Below, piece by piece: positions 8,010-16,648 of a stretch of 64,000 nucleotides of DNA (positions are counted from its first letter, which is position 1; each line of letters starts with the position of its first letter). Under the pieces are notes generated by a model. It was not told where the DNA came from, did no database searches, and worked only from the letters and a program-made list of their open reading frames with translations. The DNA is from Azorhizobium sp943369575. GTDB lineage: Bacteria > Pseudomonadota > Alphaproteobacteria > Rhizobiales > Xanthobacteraceae. Made by a program: the position numbers and the translations under genes. The stretch is taken from NCBI GenBank assembly GCA_943369575.1, contig CALRNP020000001.1, positions 1-64,000 of the forward strand, in the 5' to 3' direction.

Positions 8010-9320
8010 ATGGCTGTTGATCCTGTCGCCATTAACCCGGCGGGCGATGGGGGGGTGATCTCCCGTCGGGCCTTGCTGGGCGTGGCGGCATGGGCTGCGG
8101 GCACGGTGGCGGCGCCCTGCGTGCGTGCGCAGGCCAAGCCCCGGCTGGTCATCGTCGGCGGTGGCGCCGGGGGCGCGTCGCTGGCCCGTGCGGTGGTCTC
8201 CGACAGTTCCGGCGCGATTGCCGTAACGCTCGTGGAACCCAATGCGCTGTACTTCGCCTGCTTCCAATCCAATTACGCGCTCGGTGGCCTGAGCGGCCTC
8301 GACAACCTGCTGTTTTCGTATGATGCGCTGGCGAAGACGGGCGTTGAGGTGGTGCCGGCCACGGCATCGGCCATCGACCGCGATCGCCGCGAGGTCAGGC
8401 TCACGGATGGTCGGCGCCTGCGCTATGACCGTCTGGCGCTGTCGCCTGGCATCGACCTAAAATACGACAGCGTTCCGGGCTGGAGCCGAGATGGCGCGGA
8501 CGCAATGCCCCACGCCTGGTCCGGCGAACGGCAATTCCAGATTCTCCAGGCGCGGTTCGATGCGGTGCCGGACGGCGGTCTGATCGTCATTATCGCGCCG
8601 CCAAATCTCGCGCGGTGCCCGCCGGCACCTTATGAGCGCGCCTCGATGATGGCGTATGCGCTGAAGGCGTCCGGCCGGGGGCGGGCGAAGATCATCATTC
8701 TGGATCCCAAGCCGAAGTTCCCCAAGCAGGGCCTTTTCCAGGAGGGCTGGGAAGTCCTTTACCCTGGCATGATCGAATGGATGGCGCCGGACATTTCGGA
8801 TGGTATCCAGTCGGTGGATCCCAAGACCGGCACCGTGGTCACCGGGTTTGAGACCTACGCCAACGCCGATCTTGTGAACGTCATCCCCGCGCAATGGGCC
8901 GGTACGATCGCCCATGCGGCCGGGCTCGTGGATGCCGCGGGATGGTGCCCGGTCGAGCCACGCACGCTCGCTTCGCTCATAGACCGGAACATCTTCGTCA
9001 TCGGCGATGCCGCCTTCGCTGGCGACATGCCGAAATCCGCGTTCGCCGCCCATAACCAGGCTCAAGCCGTTGCCTCTGTGCTGCATACCGAGTGGCTGGG
9101 TCGTGATATTCCCCCGTCCAGCTATGCGAATGTGTGCTGGAGTGCCATCGCGGGTGATGACGTGGTGAAGGAAAGTAGCCGCTATGCAATTTCGGACGGC
9201 AAGATCCGCGAAACCGAAATCCAGCTCTCGCAGACCGGCGAAACCGCCGATCTGCGCCGCCAGCAGCGTGCGGAGCAGGCCGCCTGGTATGAGGCTATGA
9301 CGGGCGGCGTCTTTCGGTGA
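8010..9320 (+). CDS. soxF: SoxF, FAD-containing flavocytochrome c sulfide dehydrogenase-type flavoprotein
   Basis: The 436-residue protein has a Tat signal (SRRALLG near residue 19) followed by an N-terminal FAD-binding GGGAGG (50-55). Cysteines in YFACFQSN, ARCPPAP and GWCPVEP match the FccB family, where one tethers FAD and two form the redox disulfide. SoxF oxidises sulfide and stimulates the Sox system in Paracoccus. The usual haem partner SoxE is not seen, so the monohaem cytochrome upstream may take its place. ATG at 8010 begins 4 nt after the DsrE-like stop. Last gene of the rightward sox run. Confidence 0.88.
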   Translation: MAVDPVAINPAGDGGVISRRALLGVAAWAAGTVAAPCVRAQAKPRLVIVGGGAGGASLARAVVSDSSGAIAVTLVEPNALYFACFQSNYALGGLSGLDNLLFSYDALAKTGVEVVPATASAIDRDRREVRLTDGRRLRYDRLALSPGIDLKYDSVPGWSRDGADAMPHAWSGERQFQILQARFDAVPDGGLIVIIAPPNLARCPPAPYERASMMAYALKASGRGRAKIIILDPKPKFPKQGLFQEGWEVLYPGMIEWMAPDISDGIQSVDPKTGTVVTGFETYANADLVNVIPAQWAGTIAHAAGLVDAAGWCPVEPRTLASLIDRNIFVIGDAAFAGDMPKSAFAAHNQAQAVASVLHTEWLGRDIPPSSYANVCWSAIAGDDVVKESSRYAISDGKIRETEIQLSQTGETADLRRQQRAEQAAWYEAMTGGVFR

Positions 9321-9724
9321 TGGGGTAAGGTTCGGCGGTGGGCCGACCTCCGGTGGCCAGCAACCGGCACGATCGGCATGCGGGCGGAAAGACGCGCGGT
9401 TCCGGTTCGAGGGATGCCTTCGAACCCGATTTCGTGGTTTGAGAGGGCTACCTGTTCGGCGCGAGCGCAACGGGCGCGATGGCCTCGCCACCAAAGAGGA
9501 ACGGTTCGTGGCCTGGCCGGGGCGGGGAGCAGTGCATTGTACCATTTGTCAGGCTGAACAGGAGTTCATCAAGCGGGAAGTGACTGTCGCACGCCCTCAT
9601 GCCACCGCAACGCGAGTATCTACTGTACGCAGCTAGAATTTCATTCGCTTAAAGCTACATGTGCATATAAATTTTAGGCCATATTATATATGGCGTCTGT
9701 GGAAAATAATTTCAAAGTACAGAT
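9321..9724. other. Non-coding stretch between soxF and the LysR gene, with a 17-nt palindrome
   Basis: No convincing gene is seen. A bulged hairpin at 9329-9348 (GGT-T-CGGC / GCCGACC) could close the sox transcript, but no T-tract follows. The last 80 nt are AT-rich and contain a perfect inverted repeat GCCATAT-TAT-ATATGGC (9678-9694), 31 nt beyond the stop of the leftward LysR gene, which may be a weak terminator or a protein-binding site. A 65-codon frame at 9439-9636 resembles nothing I recognise. Confidence 0.5.
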
Positions 9725-10612
9725 CTACTTGTGCTTCTCCCCGTCCACGAGCATCGCAAGGAATGCGGTCACCTTCGCTGGCCGGAATCGGGCAGCGGGA
9801 TAGACCGCATGGATGCCTCCGGTTGGCAATTGCCACTCCGGCGCGGCATGAACGAGATGACCCGACAGGATCAGGTCGGCAACCAGAAAATCCGGCAGAA
9901 TCGAAAGGCCACCGCTGGCCAAAACCGCGGCGAGAACGGCGGGGGTCGTATCGATGGCGATCGCTGCTTGCATACGCACCGCACGGCGCTCGAGATCACC
10001 CCGTGAAAACTGCCACAGCAGCGGTTCCTTCAAAGCCATGTTGGCGACAAAGGGCAGCGCCGCCACGTCCTCCGGCTCACGAGCGGTCGCGAGTTGTTCC
10101 GCGAACCCGATGCCCCCGACCAGGATCTGCCGAAACGATCCGATCTTCCGGGCTTGAAGCGCTGAATCCTCCAGCCAGCCGACACGGATCGCCACATCAA
10201 CCTCACCAGAGAGGAGATCCACCGTCTGGTCACGGAGCATCAATTCAACTTTGCATGCCGGATAGCGGGCAGTGAAGGCCGTTACTGTCGGGACCACCTT
10301 CGTGATACCGTAGTCATTTGGCGCCGTAATGCGCAATGTGCCAGTGGGTTCGGCCGCTACTTGTGCCAGTTCGCCGAATGCGTCCTCTGCCTCACGCAAA
10401 ATCAGGATGCAGCGGGCGTGAAACATTCGGCCTGCCTCGGTGGGATGCACCCGCCGCGTGGTGCGGATCAGGAGGCTTGTGCCGATCTCACGCTCTAATT
10501 CAGCCACCTGCTGGCTGACGACGGCCTTGGTGATGCGAAGCCGCTCGGCCGCCCGGGTGAAGGAGCCAGTGTCGACCACCGCTGAGAAATAGGCCAGCCG
10601 GTTTAGATTCAT
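9725..10612 (-). CDS. LysR-family transcriptional regulator
   Basis: A 295-residue regulator with an N-terminal winged helix-turn-helix (GSFTRAAERLRITKAVVSQ near residue 16) and the periplasmic-binding-like effector domain (GTLRITAPNDYG onward). It belongs to the group that usually represses or activates a divergent redox or detoxification gene. The ATG at 10612 (MNLNRLAYF) is the standard LysR start; an in-frame ATG 30 nt upstream only adds a non-family extension. The divergent neighbour at 10734 is the likely target, with the 121-nt gap as the shared control region. The inducer is unknown. Confidence 0.85.
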   Translation of the reverse strand: MNLNRLAYFSAVVDTGSFTRAAERLRITKAVVSQQVAELEREIGTSLLIRTTRRVHPTEAGRMFHARCILILREAEDAFGELAQVAAEPTGTLRITAPNDYGITKVVPTVTAFTARYPACKVELMLRDQTVDLLSGEVDVAIRVGWLEDSALQARKIGSFRQILVGGIGFAEQLATAREPEDVAALPFVANMALKEPLLWQFSRGDLERRAVRMQAAIAIDTTPAVLAAVLASGGLSILPDFLVADLILSGHLVHAAPEWQLPTGGIHAVYPAARFRPAKVTAFLAMLVDGEKHK

Positions 10613-10733
10613 GGCGGTCACTAGACATCGTCGCACCTGCAATTGTCAATATTAGGCATACAGTGTGTTAATTTTGTTGGTCTTCTGCATACCGGTCAGG
10701 CCTGCCATCTTAGGTCCAGACAGGGAGCAAGAC

Positions 10734-11378
10734 ATGGTCAACCAGACCCGCCTCACCTACCTTTTCGATCCACTCTGTGGCTGGTGCTACGGCGCCTCGC
10801 CCACGCTCGATCAGATCGCGTCCCGCAGCGACTTCAAGCTCAAGCTCGCCCCGACAGGCCTTTTTGCCGGTGAGGGTAGCCGACCTATGGATCCAAGTTT
10901 CGCAGCTTTTGCCTGGTCCAATGACCAGCGCATCAAGCGCCTGACCGGGCAAGAGTTCAGCGAGGATTATCGAAGCCAAATCCTGGGCGACCATACCCGC
11001 CTGTTCGACTCCGGTCCTGCAACCTTGGCGCTCACCGCCGTGGCACTGTCAGCCCCCGCCCGCGAACTGGAGGCTTTGAGCGCCATTCAGCGCGCTCGCT
11101 ACATAGAAGGTCGCGACACCACCGATTTCAAGATCCTCTCAGATGTGCTGAACAGTTTGGGGCTGTCTGAGATTGCTGTGCGCTTACATGTGCCCGACGA
11201 GAGACTTCTCGACGCATGTCGCGAGCGCATCAAGGCCGCTCGGAATATCGCGCATCAGTTCGGTAGCGATGGCGTCCCATCTCTTATTGTCGGTGAAGGT
11301 GGTCACGGACGCCTCGTAAAGACGAGCGCGCTGCTTGCCGGCATCAATGCACTGCTTGCAGAGCTGCGAGCCACCTGA
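10734..11378 (+). CDS. DsbA-family (FrnE-like) thioredoxin-fold oxidoreductase
   Basis: A 214-residue cytoplasmic protein (no signal peptide from this start) whose N-terminus reads YLFDPLCGWCYG, giving a CGWC redox pair near residues 14-17. A helical insertion follows, and the domain closes with a cis-proline loop (DGVPSLIVG). This is the FrnE/DsbA-like group linked to thiol stress and 2-hydroxychromene-isomerase-like enzymes. The ATG at 10734 has GGGAGCAAG upstream. It is divergent from the LysR gene and 70 nt upstream of the metallo-beta-lactamase-like gene. Confidence 0.78.
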   Translation: MVNQTRLTYLFDPLCGWCYGASPTLDQIASRSDFKLKLAPTGLFAGEGSRPMDPSFAAFAWSNDQRIKRLTGQEFSEDYRSQILGDHTRLFDSGPATLALTAVALSAPARELEALSAIQRARYIEGRDTTDFKILSDVLNSLGLSEIAVRLHVPDERLLDACRERIKAARNIAHQFGSDGVPSLIVGEGGHGRLVKTSALLAGINALLAELRAT

Positions 11379-11448
11379 TTTCCACCCCCGCGCCGATCCA
11401 TCTCGCGTCTGTGACGCATGTATCCATATTTCGCGAAGGAGAAGAACC

Positions 11449-12348
11449 ATGTTCACCCGGAGAGACCTCATGAAGACCACGCTCGCCGCTGCCGGAATGG
11501 CCGCGATGGCCCCCGCCGGCCTCGGCAGCGCCGCCGCCGCGGATCTGACCTGGAAGCACTTCCCCGCCGGCCCGAACGGCTTCTTCCGCGCCCCGGTGCT
11601 GGTCAGCGGCCCCACCGAAGCCATCCTGATCGACGGTGGCTTCACATTGTCCGACGGGCGCGCCCTCGCCGAGGCCATCAAGGCCAATGGCAAGCGGCTG
11701 ACCACCGTCTATGTCAGCCAGAGCGACCCGGACTATTATTTCGGCCTGCGTCCGATCCAGGAGGCATTCCCCGATGCGCGCATCATCGCCGCCTCGGACA
11801 CGATTGCCGCCATCAACGCCAATGTGGAGAAGAAACTGGCCACCTGGGGCCCGCAGCTCAAGGACAACGGCCCCCAGACCCTCGCCGACGTAGTGATCCC
11901 CAAGCCGTTCGACGGAAAAACGCTGACCGTGGACGGCCAGACCATCGAGATCATCGATGCGCAGGGCCTGCCCAACCGGCGCTATCTGTGGGTGCCCGCG
12001 CTGCAGGCGGTATTCGGCGGCGTGCTGATCTTCTCGGGCGTGCATGTCTGGACCGCGGACACCCAGACCAAGGACCTGCGCACGGCCTGGATTGCCACCC
12101 TGGACGCCATCGCCGCCCGCAAGCCCACCGTGGTCGTGCCCGGCCACATGACGGTGGATGCCGCGACCAATGTCTCGGCCGTGCAGTTCACCAAGGCCTA
12201 TCTCATCGCCTTCGAGGAAGAACTGGCCAAGGCCAAGGGCTCGGCGGCGCTGATCTCCACCATGCAGGCCCGCTTCCCCGGCCTCGGCATGGAAGTGGCC
12301 CTCAACATCGGTGCCAAGGTGGCCACCGGCGAAATGAAGTGGGGCTGA
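11449..12348 (+). CDS. Exported metallo-beta-lactamase-fold protein with a degenerate metal motif
   Basis: The 299-residue protein has a signal of Tat type (FTRRDLMKTTLAAAG, cleaved near AAA-ADL, residue 31). The MBL fold is suggested by ILIDGGF (60-65) and a late VVPGHM. Where catalytic members have HxHxDH, it reads SQSDPDY (90-96), so most zinc ligands are missing while the later histidine stays. It may bind a different metal or ligand, or be non-catalytic. AAGGAGAAG precedes the ATG. The SnoaL-like gene starts 2 nt after its stop, so the two products probably act together. Confidence 0.7.
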   Translation: MFTRRDLMKTTLAAAGMAAMAPAGLGSAAAADLTWKHFPAGPNGFFRAPVLVSGPTEAILIDGGFTLSDGRALAEAIKANGKRLTTVYVSQSDPDYYFGLRPIQEAFPDARIIAASDTIAAINANVEKKLATWGPQLKDNGPQTLADVVIPKPFDGKTLTVDGQTIEIIDAQGLPNRRYLWVPALQAVFGGVLIFSGVHVWTADTQTKDLRTAWIATLDAIAARKPTVVVPGHMTVDAATNVSAVQFTKAYLIAFEEELAKAKGSAALISTMQARFPGLGMEVALNIGAKVATGEMKWG

Positions 12349-12350
12349 TC

Positions 12351-12746
12351 ATGGGCGCCAATCTCGATCTGGTCCGCTCCACCTATGAGGGCACGTCGGA
12401 GGACAATGGCCGCAACCTGCTGGCAGCCCTTGCGCCCGACGCGGAGTGGACGGAAGCCGCCGGCTTTCCTTATGCCGGCACCTATGTGGGCCCGGAGGCG
12501 ATCACGGCCGGCGTGTTCCATCGCCTGGGCACCGAATGGATCGGCTATCGCGCCGAGGTCCACACCTTCATGGAGGACGGCGACCGCGTCGCCGCTTTCG
12601 GCGTCTACTCCGGCACCTACAAGGCCACCGGCAAGTCCATGCGCGCCAGCTTCGCCCACCTTTTCGAGGTGAAGAACGGCAAGATCGTGCGCATGACCCA
12701 GTATGTGGACAGTGCCATGGTGCGCGCGGCCCTGAAGGCTGATTAG
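12351..12746 (+). CDS. SnoaL-like (NTF2-fold) polyketide-cyclase-type protein
   Basis: A 131-residue single-domain protein of the NTF2-like cone fold. Segments such as LVRSTYEG, a DAEWTEAAG strand, FMEDGDRVAAFG and FAHLFEVKNGKIVRM are typical of the SnoaL/limonene-epoxide-hydrolase-like group. These proteins bind small hydrophobic ligands and sometimes act as isomerases or hydrolases. The start is 2 nt after the stop of the MBL-fold gene, indicating translational coupling. Substrate unknown. Confidence 0.72.
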   Translation: MGANLDLVRSTYEGTSEDNGRNLLAALAPDAEWTEAAGFPYAGTYVGPEAITAGVFHRLGTEWIGYRAEVHTFMEDGDRVAAFGVYSGTYKATGKSMRASFAHLFEVKNGKIVRMTQYVDSAMVRAALKAD

Positions 12747-12785
12747 AGCCACTGTCAGGGACCTTCTGCGGTCGGGCAGATCACA

Positions 12786-12817
12786 GCTTCGGCCACTCCT
12801 CAATGGGTGGTCGAAGC
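12786..12817 (+). terminator. Stem-loop after the MBL/SnoaL pair
   Basis: An 11-bp stem with one G-U pair (GCTTCGGCCAC / GTGGTCGAAGC) closes a 10-nt loop 39 nt after the SnoaL-like stop. There is no T-tract, so it may block 3' decay or act with Rho rather than as a classical terminator. The rest of the 12747-13058 gap is AT-rich and carries no gene I can see. Confidence 0.5.
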
Positions 12818-12987
12818 AAATGAGGGAGGATCCTGACGTCGCCTGACGCAAGGACGCCATTAGTGGATGGCAAAAGCGAGTAAGGCTGTCTCTCCCAATT
12901 AACGCAAATGATGCTGCGACTTAAATGGGGCGGTTGGATGGGAATTCATCTGACACTATTAATGCAATTTTCTCGTAAAATTATAAC

Positions 12988-13023
12988 AATAAAACTCCTT
13001 TGAATGGAGAGAGATACTCTCTC
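12988..13023 (-). terminator. Terminator of the long leftward amidase operon
   Basis: Reading leftward, a 7-bp inverted repeat GAGAGAG-TAT-CTCTCTC (13007-13023) is followed by an overlapping small stem CTCC-N7-GGAG (12995-13009) and then TTTTATT. The tandem hairpins plus T-tract lie 36 nt after the last stop codon of the operon (13059), the place expected for an intrinsic terminator. Confidence 0.55.
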
Positions 13024-13058
13024 TAAGCCTTAATAAATCAAGGTCTTGCGAGGCCGGA

Positions 13059-13748
13059 TCAGCTGGTGGCTGCCACACGGTGTCCAGCGGTCAATTGATT
13101 CAGCACACGGTCCAGCGGCTCCACGTCGCCGAATTTCGCGTCGATGTCGAACAGGTTCCAGGCGATGGCTCCGGCGATGCGGTCGCCCACCGCTTCGCGC
13201 ACCACGATCGGCCGGAAGCCCTCCGCCATGGCATCTTCGGTGGAGTGGCGCACGCAGGCCGAGGCGGTGACGCCGGTGAGCACCACCGTATCAACGCCGA
13301 TGGCCTTCAACAGGCTGGAGAGCGGGGTGCCGTGAAAGGCGCTGGCGCGCTTCTTCAGGATCACGAATTCCCCGTCGCGCGGGGCGAGGGCGGCGTCGAT
13401 CTCCGCCTCCCAGCTCCCGGTCTTCATCGCCTCCAGCGGCACCTTGCGCGCCCACAGGCCCATGTCGGTCGCCGCGCCGGCGGTGACGTCATAGGCGGTG
13501 GTGGTGAAGACAATGGGCAGGCCCCTGGCGCGGAAGGCCGCGAGGAGGGCCTGATTGGCCGGGATCACCGTCTCCATGCCCGAGCAGGAAAACGGGCTGC
13601 CCGGCTGGGTCCAGCCATTGGCCATGTCGATGATGATGAGCGCCGGGCTGGTGCCGAAGCCCACCCGCCGCTCGAACCCCCGTTCGGCGTAGAAGGCGGA
13701 ATTGGCGGCAAAAATCGACCCGAGGGTCTGGTTGAGCACATCGGTCAT
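13059..13748 (-). CDS. Isochorismatase-family amidohydrolase, N-carbamoylsarcosine-amidase-like
   Basis: A 229-residue cysteine hydrolase. The Asp-Lys-Cys triad is visible as Asp41 (ALIIIDMANG), a lysine at 132/133 (VILKKRAS) and Cys165 in GVTASACVRHS; that last motif is closest to N-carbamoylsarcosine amidase, which cleaves a carbamoyl group to ammonia and CO2. Biuret hydrolase is another relative. It is the last gene of the amidase operon (27 nt after the preceding amidase), so it could release the final ureido or carbamoyl nitrogen from a substrate trimmed by the amidases. Exact substrate unknown. Confidence 0.75.
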   Translation of the reverse strand: MTDVLNQTLGSIFAANSAFYAERGFERRVGFGTSPALIIIDMANGWTQPGSPFSCSGMETVIPANQALLAAFRARGLPIVFTTTAYDVTAGAATDMGLWARKVPLEAMKTGSWEAEIDAALAPRDGEFVILKKRASAFHGTPLSSLLKAIGVDTVVLTGVTASACVRHSTEDAMAEGFRPIVVREAVGDRIAGAIAWNLFDIDAKFGDVEPLDRVLNQLTAGHRVAATS

Positions 13749-13775
13749 GGCTGGAGCTCCGCTGGTGGTGGGGCG

Positions 13776-15086
13776 TCAGGCGTCGGCGCGGTAGAGTGGG
13801 GTTTCCACATCGATGACCGGCGCCAGGGCTTCGCCCAGCGCCAGCAGTCGGGCATCGCCATAGCGCGGCGCCACGATCTGGACCCCCACCGGAAGGCCCA
13901 TGGGGCCGGTGGTGCAGGGAATGCCAAGGCAGGGCACATGCAGCAGCGTCCAGATGGCGTTGAAGATGTGATTGCCGGTGTTGTAGGTGCCTTCCGGCGC
14001 CTCGCCGGGGGAGGCGGGGGTGAGCACCACGTCGAAATCCGCATAGAGGGCTTCGAAGGCCCGCCGGCAATCGGCGGCGAGGTTATAGGCGGCGATCAAC
14101 TGCTCCGAGGTGATGCCCAGGGCATTGGTGACCCGCTCATGGAAATCGGCGTGCAGGCGATCACCGAACTCCAGGGCCACGTCCAGGAACGAGGCGCGGC
14201 CCTCTGCCATCATGATGGTGTTCTGCGCCTCGAACAGGCCGTCGAATGCCGGAGGCAAGGTCAGCTCCACCAGGGTCGCCCCCGCCTTTGACAGCCGGGC
14301 GCAGGCGGCCTCCAGGGCTTTTTCGCCCGCAGGCTCGATCTTGTGCCAGGATGGCGATTTGCACCAAGCGACCTTCAGCGAGGAGACCTCCGGCACGGCG
14401 AGCGCCCCCGCATCGTCCAGGCGGAAGGCGGTGGCCACCAGGGTGAGGTCCGCCACCGAGCGGCCATACCAGCCGATGGTATCGAGCGAATTGGCATATT
14501 GCTTGGCGCCCTCGCGGCTGACCGCGCCCCAGGTGGGCTTCAGGCCATAGATGCCGTTGAACGAGGCCGGGCGGATGTGCGAGCCGCCGGTCTGGGTGCC
14601 GAAGGCAAGCTGTACCTGCCGGTCGCCCACCGCGGCGCCCGAACCGGAGGAGGAGCCGCCCGGCGTATGGGTGAAATTCTTGGGGTTGCGGGTGGCAGCG
14701 CGGCGGCCGGCGGCGGCGAACTCCAGCGTGTCGGTTTTGCCCAGGATGACCGCACCGGAGCGCCGGGCAACCCCGACGCAGGCGGCATCGCGGGCCGGAC
14801 GGTAATCCTGGAACACCGGGGAGTTATAGGTGGTGGGCATGTCGGCGGTGTCGATCATGTCCTTGACCCCGAACGGAAGCCCATGCAGCGGGCCCATGGG
14901 CGGGCGCTTGTCCAGTTCGCGCGCGGCGGCGATGGCCTGGGCCTTGTTCACATAAAGCCAGGCCTTCACCTGTGGGTCGCGCGCCTCGATGCGCGCCAGG
15001 CAGGAGCGGATGAGGGCTTCGCTGGTCAGCTTGCCATCGCGGATGTGGGCGGCCGCCTCGGCGGCGGTCAGAAAACAGGGTTCCAT
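13776..15086 (-). CDS. Amidase-signature hydrolase (amidase A)
   Basis: A 436-residue amidase-signature enzyme with a complete Ser-cisSer-Lys triad: Lys75 (FGVKD), Ser145 (TPGGSSSGSG) and Ser169 (GTQTGGSHIRP), at the usual 24-residue spacing between the serines. It hydrolyses an amide or carbamoyl C-N bond; the substrate is not evident. Its N-terminus (FLTAA..AA...LTSEAL.RSCLARIEARDP) is nearly shared with amidase B immediately upstream (12-nt gap), so the two are tandem paralogues. It lacks its own AtzG-like partner but could share the one encoded before amidase B. Confidence 0.85.
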   Translation of the reverse strand: MEPCFLTAAEAAAHIRDGKLTSEALIRSCLARIEARDPQVKAWLYVNKAQAIAAARELDKRPPMGPLHGLPFGVKDMIDTADMPTTYNSPVFQDYRPARDAACVGVARRSGAVILGKTDTLEFAAAGRRAATRNPKNFTHTPGGSSSGSGAAVGDRQVQLAFGTQTGGSHIRPASFNGIYGLKPTWGAVSREGAKQYANSLDTIGWYGRSVADLTLVATAFRLDDAGALAVPEVSSLKVAWCKSPSWHKIEPAGEKALEAACARLSKAGATLVELTLPPAFDGLFEAQNTIMMAEGRASFLDVALEFGDRLHADFHERVTNALGITSEQLIAAYNLAADCRRAFEALYADFDVVLTPASPGEAPEGTYNTGNHIFNAIWTLLHVPCLGIPCTTGPMGLPVGVQIVAPRYGDARLLALGEALAPVIDVETPLYRADA

Positions 15087-15098
15087 GATGGGGCTTTC

Positions 15099-16427
15099 TC
15101 AGGCAGAGGCGAGGAGGCTGGCGCGGCTGGGGGCGAAATCGTCGAGCACGGGCTGCAGCGCCTGCGCCACGGCCAGAAGGCGAGTGTCGGACAGGCGCGG
15201 GCCGACGAGCTGGATGCCCACCGGCAGCCCCAGATCGCCCAGCACCGTGGGGATGGCAACGCAGGGCGTGTGCAGCAGAGTCCACAGGCCGTTGAAGATC
15301 CAATCGCCGACCGTGTGCAGGCCCTTGGGCGCTTCCCCGGTGGCGGCGGGGGCCAGCACCGCATCGAAGCCAGAGGCGATGGCATCGAATTCGCGGCGGC
15401 AGATGTCGGCGAAATCGTAGGCCGCGACCAGCCGCTGGGGCGTCACGCCGCGTCCATTCTCCACCGTCAGCCGCAATTCGGGATGCATGCCGTCGCGGTC
15501 GCGCAGATATTCGTCATAGAGCGCCACCCGGCCGTCGCCGAACATGATCATGGTGTGGGCTTCCGACAGATCGGCGAAATGCGCCGGCAGCACGATCTCC
15601 TCGACGATGGCGCCCGCCCGCTGCAGGCGCTCCACCGCCGCCGCCATGGCCTGCTTCGCTCCGGCTTCGGCCTTGGCCCAATAGGGCGTTTCGCAATAGC
15701 CGATGCGCAGCCCGCGCGGATCGCGCGCTGCCAGATCCGTGATGCCCGGTAGTTGGAACGCCTGCGCCCCCAGGATCAGGTCATCGACGCTGCGGCCATA
15801 CCAGCCCACCGTATCGAGGATGGGCGAGATCATGTGCACGCCCTCGCGGCTCACCGTGCCCCAGGAGGGCTTGAGGGCGTAGATGCCGTTGAACGAGGCG
15901 GGGCGGATATGGGAGCCTGCGGTCTGCGTGCCGAAGGCGCAGGGTACCTGATAGTCGCCCACCGCCGCCCCGGAGCCCGAGGACGAGCCGCCCGGCGTGT
16001 GCGCCAGATTATAGGGATTGCGGCTGGCGGCCTTGCGGGAGTTGAAGGCGAATTCCACCGTGTCGGTCTTGCCGAGGATGATCCCGCCGTTGTGGCGGAC
16101 GATAGCGACGCAGGCCGCGTCCCGCGTCGGCCGATGCTGCTGCCAGGCGGGCGAATTGTAGGTGGTGGGCATGTCGGCGGTGTCCATGATGTCCTTCACA
16201 CCGAAGGGCAGGCCATGAAGCGGGCCGGCCGCCGGGCGCTTGTCCCGTTCGCGGGCCTGACGGATGGCCAGATCCGGGTCCACATGCAGCCAGGCCTTCA
16301 CCGCCGGATCGCGCGCTTCGATGCGGGCGAGGCAGGAGCGGACCAGGGCCTCGCTGGTGAGGCGGCCGGCCTTCATCTCCGCCGCCGCTTGGGCGGCGGT
16401 GAGGAAGCAGGGTTCAATCGTGTTCAT
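15099..16427 (-). CDS. Amidase-signature hydrolase paired with an AtzG-like protein (amidase B)
   Basis: A 442-residue amidase with triad Lys78, Ser148 and Ser172. The ATG at 16427 overlaps the stop of the preceding small DUF4089 gene (ATGA), the arrangement seen for atzG-atzE, where AtzE is 1-carboxybiuret hydrolase and AtzG its GatC-like obligate partner. By analogy this enzyme probably works as an A-type subunit in a small amidase complex. Whether it acts on carboxybiuret is unknown; there is no cyanuric acid hydrolase in the window. Confidence 0.85.
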   Translation of the reverse strand: MNTIEPCFLTAAQAAAEMKAGRLTSEALVRSCLARIEARDPAVKAWLHVDPDLAIRQARERDKRPAAGPLHGLPFGVKDIMDTADMPTTYNSPAWQQHRPTRDAACVAIVRHNGGIILGKTDTVEFAFNSRKAASRNPYNLAHTPGGSSSGSGAAVGDYQVPCAFGTQTAGSHIRPASFNGIYALKPSWGTVSREGVHMISPILDTVGWYGRSVDDLILGAQAFQLPGITDLAARDPRGLRIGYCETPYWAKAEAGAKQAMAAAVERLQRAGAIVEEIVLPAHFADLSEAHTMIMFGDGRVALYDEYLRDRDGMHPELRLTVENGRGVTPQRLVAAYDFADICRREFDAIASGFDAVLAPAATGEAPKGLHTVGDWIFNGLWTLLHTPCVAIPTVLGDLGLPVGIQLVGPRLSDTRLLAVAQALQPVLDDFAPSRASLLASA

Positions 16428-16633
16428 TTGGGATCTCGCAGGGCGGTCACGGTGAAGAGATGGGCGGGCTCGTCCTCTTCCGAGGGCATGCGCGGCAGCG
16501 CGAGGCCGGCCTCGCGTACGGTCTGGGCCAGTTCGGCGAGGCGGGCGAACTGGTCGTCCGGCAGGCCCGTGAGCCCGTGGCGTGCGGCATAGAGCCGGAT
16601 CTCGTCGGTGGTGGAGGTCTGGATGTCGGACAT
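16424..16633 (-). CDS. AtzG/GatC-like small subunit (DUF4089)
   Basis: A 69-residue protein with two predicted helices (DEIRLYAARHGLTGL and ARLAELAQTVREAG) and an acidic tail ending EPAHLFTVTALRDP. Size, helical N-half and the xEPAHxF motif fit the DUF4089/AtzG-like family, a GatC-like fold that wraps an AtzE-type amidase. It sits 15 nt after one amidase and overlaps the start of the next by four bases. A second copy of the family at 26456-26674 supports the identification. Confidence 0.75.
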   Translation of the reverse strand: MSDIQTSTTDEIRLYAARHGLTGLPDDQFARLAELAQTVREAGLALPRMPSEEDEPAHLFTVTALRDPK

Positions 16634-16648
16634 GCGGGTCCTTCCGGC

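Noticed and set aside
9439..9636. 65-codon ORF between soxF and the LysR gene
   Set aside because: No convincing ribosome site, no known motif, and its length is within chance expectation; not listed as a gene.
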